DNA of 9,117 nucleotides from Bacteroidia bacterium. Its GTDB lineage: Bacteria; Bacteroidota; Bacteroidia; JAESSM01; NORP286. The first letter of the stretch is position 1; each line of letters starts with the position of its first letter. Positions 6,138 through 9,117 of the stretch are shown here, piece after piece. Below the pieces are notes generated by a model. The model searched no databases, was not told the DNA's origin, and worked only from the letters and a program-made list of their open reading frames with translations. The position numbers were made by a program, and so were the translations under genes. The DNA is taken from NCBI GenBank assembly GCA_016764115.1, contig JAESSM010000001.1, positions 1 to 9,117 of the forward strand, read 5' to 3'.

Positions 6138-6314
6138 TTCTTCCGTTGTCAATGACGGAGTAAGACGGCCATTTCTAGTTGAGAAATATGGGTTGTTTTC
6201 AATTACATCAACTGGGAGTTTAATGCCCGTAGAAATTCGTGTTCGGCTTTTGTTTTGGTAATGTATTTTTACATAACCAATATGTATTATAACTCTTGAT
6301 GTTGATTTGGCCAT
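6126..6314 (-). pseudogene. Probable N-terminal arm fragment of a tyrosine recombinase
   Basis: The 62-residue frame begins MAKSTSRVIIHIG and contains VKIHYQNKSRTRISTGIKLP near 14-33. It resembles the arm-type DNA-binding start of Bacteroidota integrases, where short beta strands end in a (R/F)STGI(K) turn. No core-binding or catalytic domain with the Arg/His/Tyr residues follows: the frame ends after TTEEGPY inside a terminator hairpin. I read it as a truncated integrase remnant at the end of the element. It could instead be a small intact protein of unknown role. The assignment rests on one short stretch. Confidence 0.4.
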
Positions 6315-6565
6315 ACCCGAAAGATACCCAAAAAACCATAAATGGCATCAGTAAATCGACACTAAAATGACAAGTTGTAAAACGTTAAAAGCCCTGTAAT
6401 GTCTATAAACAGGGGTAAACATGAAAAATAAGCGCGTATTGTAAAATGATATTGCAAAGTGAGATTAGGTCGTCCGTGACCTCCAGATAATAGCGAAAAC
6501 CCTTCTGAATCCCTTGCTGTCATTGACGGTGAGGGGTTTTTGGTTTTTAGGAAGAGGTGTTTTTG
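6315..6565. other. Gene-free stretch with one terminator-like hairpin
   Basis: I find no convincing gene on either strand here. The only structured element is the hairpin at 6496-6541. The stretch separates the integrase-like fragment from the phosphatase-derived repeat. Confidence 0.5.
6496..6541 (+). terminator. Terminator-like hairpin without an obvious upstream gene
   Basis: AAAACCCTTC (6496-6505) pairs with GAGGGGTTTT (6531-6540) with a single G-U pair, and a T-rich run follows. The 25-base loop can form a small inner stem (GTCA/TGAC). No plus-strand gene lies upstream within 500 bases, so its transcript is unknown. Confidence 0.5.
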
Positions 6566-6687
6566 TAGCAGATTTATAGCATGTTTTTGGGAAAGGGGGG
6601 TTAAGGAAAGTTTAAGGGAAGTGTGGTGGATTTGACATATTTCCGGATAGCAAGCGTTTGATTTAGATTTTTACCCCAATAACCCAT
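6566..6687. repeat. Phosphatase 3'-end repeat, copy A
   Basis: From TAGCAGATTTATAGC to the codons VIGVKI this matches 8504-8622 with scattered differences. In copy B it comprises the last codons, stop and about 95 bases downstream of the SpoIIE-type phosphatase gene. Here it is detached from any phosphatase gene. Confidence 0.85.
6663..6683 (-). pseudogene. Detached last codons of a SpoIIE-type phosphatase (VIGVKI-stop)
   Basis: Minus-strand codons read VIGVKI and a TAA stop, identical in protein to the end of the phosphatase at the right edge. The codons before it (SRVEW) no longer match, so homology begins abruptly here. Confidence 0.65.
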
Positions 6688-6756
6688 TCGACTCGGCTTT
6701 CACACAGGCTGGCCCACTTGTCCACCGGACAAATGTCCCGCTCAGGGCAGGCTGTT

Positions 6757-6795
6757 TCATAGCTTAACACCTATTACACAAACATCGTCCATCAG
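6757..6795 (-). pseudogene. Second detached phosphatase 3' end (MDDVCVIGVKL-stop)
   Basis: The minus strand reads LMDDVCVIGVKL then TGA, against QVDDVCVIGVKI in the gene at the right edge. The bases differ enough to suggest a paralogous source rather than a recent copy. Between this and the previous fragment lie small inverted repeats such as TTGTCC-ACC-GGACAA (6718-6732). Confidence 0.65.
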
Positions 6796-6831
6796 TCACA
6801 CGCAGGAGTTGCTGTGGCACTACAAGCTATT

Positions 6832-6998
6832 CATCTAAAAAATTGAAATTATTAGAGGAGTAACTGAAATAAATACAATTACCCTTAAAGTTATGGCTAC
6901 ACCTCTAAAAAACTCGAATTATTAGAGGTATTAATGAAAACAGTAGCCATATTAGTGGTATTATTGCGATACCTCTAATTAATTGAAATTATTAGAGG
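6832..6998. repeat. Three 27-bp dyads at exact 70-bp intervals upstream of fic
   Basis: The units are at 6832-6858, 6902-6928 and 6972-6998. Each has the form CCTCTAA-N13-TTAGAGG (the first has CATCTAA), and the centre is also partly symmetrical. The two 43-base spacers are of equal length but unrelated in sequence. The last unit ends 32 bases before the fic start. Likely readings are operators for a dimeric regulator or hairpins in the fic leader RNA. They are too divergent for a CRISPR array. Confidence 0.85.
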
Positions 6999-7030
6999 GG
7001 TTTGCTATATTCTTAAATACGAGATAAATA

Positions 7031-8152
7031 ATGAGCGAAAAATACGATAGGAATAAACCATTTAACCACTTACCATTACTTCCTCCCATAGAGCAAGTAT
7101 CTATTGATATGGAAATTATGGCAAAAGCAGTCAGGGCAAGTACAGCATTAGGAAAACTAGACGGTATCGTGCATAAACTTCCTAACCCAGAAATGCTAAT
7201 AAACACAATAGCGCTGAGAGAAGCGAAAGATTCATCTGCAATAGAAAACATTTTTACTACTAATGATGATTTGTATCAATCCTTAGTGATTGAATCTCAA
7301 TCAACAGACGCCAATGCCAAGGAAGTACTAAACTACAGGGAAGCCCTCGATATTGGGATTGACATGCAGAAAGCCAAAGGTGAAATTGACTTAGAAACGA
7401 TAATTGCTATCTATCAAAAAGTTAAAGGAACAACACTGGATATTCGTTCGCCAATAGAAGACGTTCAAATAATCAAAGGAGGAGATACATTAGGAAGCGG
7501 ACGTGTGGTCTACACCCCTCCGAGAGGCAAAGGAATAATTGAAGAGAAGCTAGCAAATTGGATAGAATTCTACAATGACGACAAGAAATATGACTACGTA
7601 GCACTTATAAAAATGGCAATGCTCCATTATCAATTTGAAGCAATCCATCCATTTAGTGATGGAAATGGAAGAACCGGACGAATACTTAATATATTGCTAC
7701 TGCTACAAAAAAGCATGTTGGAAAGCCCCATATTATACTTGTCTGCTTTTATTATAAATGATAAAAACGACTACTACTTTAATTTGGGCGGCGTCACGGA
7801 AAGGTTTGCGTGGAAAACATGGATAAAGTATATTCTTGAGGGAGTTGAACAAACAGGTTATTACACCATACAACTCGTAGAGAAGATTGATGATTTAAAA
7901 AAGAGAATGACTGAATATATGCTTGCCGAGGATTCTTCTTTCAGTCAAGAAATTATTAAATTAATATTCATTCAACCTTATATTCGAGCGCAGAATGTTT
8001 TAGATGCTCCAGAGTGTGGAATAAAAACATGGCAAACAGCAAATAATAAGCTTACAGACTTACATAACCTCAAGCTTTTAGATAAAAAGAAAATTGGAAG
8101 AGAAACGATATATATTAATCACCAACTGATAAGTATTCTTTCCAAAGATTAA
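7031..8152 (+). CDS. fic: Class II Fic-domain protein (protein AMPylase type)
   Basis: The 373-residue protein matches the Fic_N plus Fic plus C-terminal winged-helix layout of the Shewanella SoFic type, including its length. The catalytic motif HPFSDGNGRTGR is complete (His206 to Arg217), so transfer of a nucleotide monophosphate, usually AMP from ATP, to a protein hydroxyl is expected. The inhibitory motif SSAIEN (Ser68 to Asn73, Glu72 as blocking glutamate) lies in the N-terminal domain, typical of self-inhibited class II Fic. GSGRVVYTPP (156-164) is the flap that positions the target. Residues from about 290 to 373 look like a winged helix (IKTWQTANNKLTDLHNLKLL), suggesting DNA binding, perhaps at the upstream dyads. 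The target is unknown. A phage-defence or stress role is possible but unsupported here. No partner antitoxin gene is seen. Confidence 0.93.
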   Translation: MSEKYDRNKPFNHLPLLPPIEQVSIDMEIMAKAVRASTALGKLDGIVHKLPNPEMLINTIALREAKDSSAIENIFTTNDDLYQSLVIESQSTDANAKEVLNYREALDIGIDMQKAKGEIDLETIIAIYQKVKGTTLDIRSPIEDVQIIKGGDTLGSGRVVYTPPRGKGIIEEKLANWIEFYNDDKKYDYVALIKMAMLHYQFEAIHPFSDGNGRTGRILNILLLLQKSMLESPILYLSAFIINDKNDYYFNLGGVTERFAWKTWIKYILEGVEQTGYYTIQLVEKIDDLKKRMTEYMLAEDSSFSQEIIKLIFIQPYIRAQNVLDAPECGIKTWQTANNKLTDLHNLKLLDKKKIGRETIYINHQLISILSKD

Positions 8153-8281
8153 TTAGCTCTTCCAGTGCACTAAAGTCCAAGTACGTTTATTTTGTTTGGA
8201 CGTAAATTGGTTTACCGGGGATCGACAGAGTCATTAATTTGGATTAATTTTGTGGGTAATTTAGTCTAATCTCATCTTGTT
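8153..8281. other. Short gene-free spacer after fic
   Basis: There is no gene here. GTCCAA and TTGGAC (about 8175-8202) are inverted around a 16-base interval, without a T-tract, so I do not call a terminator. The left end of the IS remnant probably lies in this stretch. Confidence 0.4.
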
Positions 8282-8452
8282 TTAGGCCATTTTCAATTTA
8301 ACCCGCATTCTTTTTAACTTATAAGCAAGGCAGACCAGTCCGCACTCATTATCTATGTTTTCTCCCATTAACGAAAACCTGTTAAGGCCTAGAACCTCTT
8401 TTATTATACCAAAAACAGGTTCTACAATATGTTTGCAACTTATCAGTGTTTG
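8282..8452 (-). pseudogene. 3' remnant of an IS1182-type DDE transposase
   Basis: The minus strand codes about 56 residues up to a TAA stop. HIVEPVFGIIKEVLGLNRF and later NECGLVCLAYKLKRM match the C-terminal pattern of IS1182/IS5-like transposases, in which the catalytic Glu region reads VEHPFGTIK and is followed by GLVCLAYNLRR. The rest of the transposase, with the two catalytic Asp residues, is absent, and upstream sequence shows no further similarity that I can see. It is a dead remnant, showing that an insertion sequence once entered the segment between the two phosphatase-end repeats. Any terminal inverted repeat is not recognisable. Confidence 0.8.
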
Positions 8453-8503
8453 ATTGATCAAGAGAAATTGAAAAATGTTAAATCTATCATACTTTTATTT
8501 CCA

Positions 8504-8622
8504 TAGCAGATTTATAGCCTGTTTTTGGAAAATGGGGTTAAAGAAAGTTTAAGGGAAGTGTTGGGGTTTTGACATATTGCAGGATAGCACGCCGTTGATT
8601 TAGATTTTTACTCCGATGACGC
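8504..8622. repeat. Phosphatase 3'-end repeat, copy B
   Basis: This is the partner of 6566-6687, in the same orientation about 1.94 kb away. It includes the last codons and stop of the intact phosphatase reading frame and the region downstream of it, so this copy is in its native place. The shared segments TTTAAGGGAAGTGT and GACATATT are identical. Confidence 0.85.
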
Positions 8623-9117
8623 AAACATCGTCTACTTGTTCTGTATCTTGCCTCCAATCATCAAACTCCTTTAAGAGCAATTCCTTTTGAGTTTCCATTG
8701 GTTGGTCCGCAATTGTAAACAAGAATTTCTTCAATCTCTTACTCATGTACTTCTTCAGTTTCTCACCGCCAAACTGGTCAGGAAATCCATCTGTGAATGT
8801 ATAAACTTGGTCACCTTTTTCTAATTTAATTGTATGTGATTTAAACGGAGTCATTAGAGTATACTTACCAATAGGTTGCTTATCGGCTTTGATTTCGGTG
8901 ATGGTGTAATGGCCATCTTCTGAAGTAGTTTCACGGTAATTGCCTTCGCCCTCTTCCCCCGCCCTGAAGGGTGTCCCCTCGCGCGATGGCGTACCCTTTA
9001 GGGCTAGGGAAGAGCCTGGCCTTAAAACCCACAGCGGATTATTCGCTCCCGAATATTCCAATGTCAAATCAGGATGAAGAATACATAATGAGATATCCAT
9101 ACCATCTTTCATTTCCA
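8600..9117 (-). CDS. SpoIIE-family serine phosphatase, C-terminal part (runs off right edge)
   Basis: The frame is open to the window end, so only the last 172 or so codons are present. KDGMDISLCIL, SGANNPLWVLR, KADKQPIG, TFTDGFPDQFGG and VDDVCVIGVKI are the successive landmarks of a PP2C-like SpoIIE domain. The Asp of TDG and the Asp pair of VDD are expected metal ligands. Bacteroidota proteins of this kind usually carry N-terminal sensor domains and dephosphorylate regulatory partners; that part lies outside. Between NNPLWVLR and KADKQPIG, where relatives have a short turn, about 35 extra residues rich in Gly, Glu and Thr are present, coded by an inverted repeat. The frame stays open, so the enzyme may still work. 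The 3' end is copied twice elsewhere in the window. Confidence 0.92.
   Translation of the reverse strand, partial: EMKDGMDISLCILHPDLTLEYSGANNPLWVLRPGSSLALKGTPSREGTPFRAGEEGEGNYRETTSEDGHYTITEIKADKQPIGKYTLMTPFKSHTIKLEKGDQVYTFTDGFPDQFGGEKLKKYMSKRLKKFLFTIADQPMETQKELLLKEFDDWRQDTEQVDDVCVIGVKI
8951..9014. repeat. Palindromic element inserted in frame in the phosphatase gene
   Basis: Left arm CTCTTCCC-CC-GCCCT-G-AAGGGT (8951-8972) pairs with right arm ACCCTT-T-AGGGC-TA-GGGAAGAG (8993-9014) at 19 of 22 positions, around a 20-base GC-rich loop. It codes for the extra residues (GTPSREGTPFRAGEEG) in a loop of the phosphatase. It is richer in GC than its surroundings and resembles a small repeat element that keeps the reading frame open. 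Confidence 0.85.

Noticed and set aside
6832..6998. Possible CRISPR array
   Set aside because: There are only three units, which differ from each other at three or more positions; no cas gene is present. A regulatory dyad series fits better.
3424..6998. Common half-site CTCTAA/TTAGAG in the repL iterons and the fic dyads
   Set aside because: The half-sites are short and AT-rich and the spacings differ (5, 6 and 13 bases), so chance similarity is likely.
6979..7251. Minus-strand frame of 90 codons over the fic start
   Set aside because: It is antisense to the strongly supported fic gene and has no motifs.

Overview
The window looks like an accessory, plasticity-type region of a Bacteroidota genome, probably near the flavobacterial lineages. 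The clues are low-GC genes, A-rich start regions without Shine-Dalgarno sites, TAnnTTTG-type promoter elements in both copies of a leader repeat, Bacteroidota-style lipoprotein and signal peptides, a MobV relaxase, and a SpoIIE-type phosphatase ending in VDDVCVIGVKI. There are no rRNA or tRNA genes. I judged everything by eye; no search or alignment was run.

Left half (1-6150): two parallel cassettes flank a small mobilizable-plasmid backbone. Cassette 1 (1-1840) has a leader repeat of about 430 bp with a promoter, a lipoprotein gene, a secreted partner gene, a plus-strand terminator and a minus-strand terminator. Cassette 2 (4549-6137) has the same leader, a broken lipoprotein gene of a different kind whose C-terminal part is Gly-rich and hydrophobic, a 52-residue membrane protein, a plus-strand terminator and the same minus-strand terminator. 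The leader copies are nearly identical at their far ends. Their similarity stops just after the lipoprotein signal peptide, so the two genes share promoter and export signal but not the mature protein. Between the cassettes lie a candidate oriT, a MobV relaxase with a coupled small membrane protein, an origin-like region (large hairpin, 22-bp iterons, perfect 12-bp inverted repeat), a RepL-type replication protein and an overlapping unknown gene. The distance between leader copies is 4548 bp. This is what a small plasmid carrying cassette 1 would leave after integrating by recombination between leaders.

Middle (6050-7030): a short minus-strand ORF resembling the N-terminal arm of a tyrosine recombinase, a terminator-like hairpin, and a 120-bp repeat ending in the last codons of a SpoIIE-type phosphatase gene. 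A second, different phosphatase 3'-end fragment follows. Then come three 27-bp dyads spaced at exactly 70 bp, leading to the next gene.

Right part (7031-9117): an intact class II Fic AMPylase-type gene, a degraded IS1182-like transposase tail on the minus strand, the second copy of the 120-bp repeat, and the 3' part of a SpoIIE-family phosphatase gene that runs off the right edge. The phosphatase has a long inverted repeat inserted in frame in its coding sequence. The Fic/IS segment therefore sits between two copies of the phosphatase 3' end, which suggests this gene end is a repeated target for insertion or recombination.
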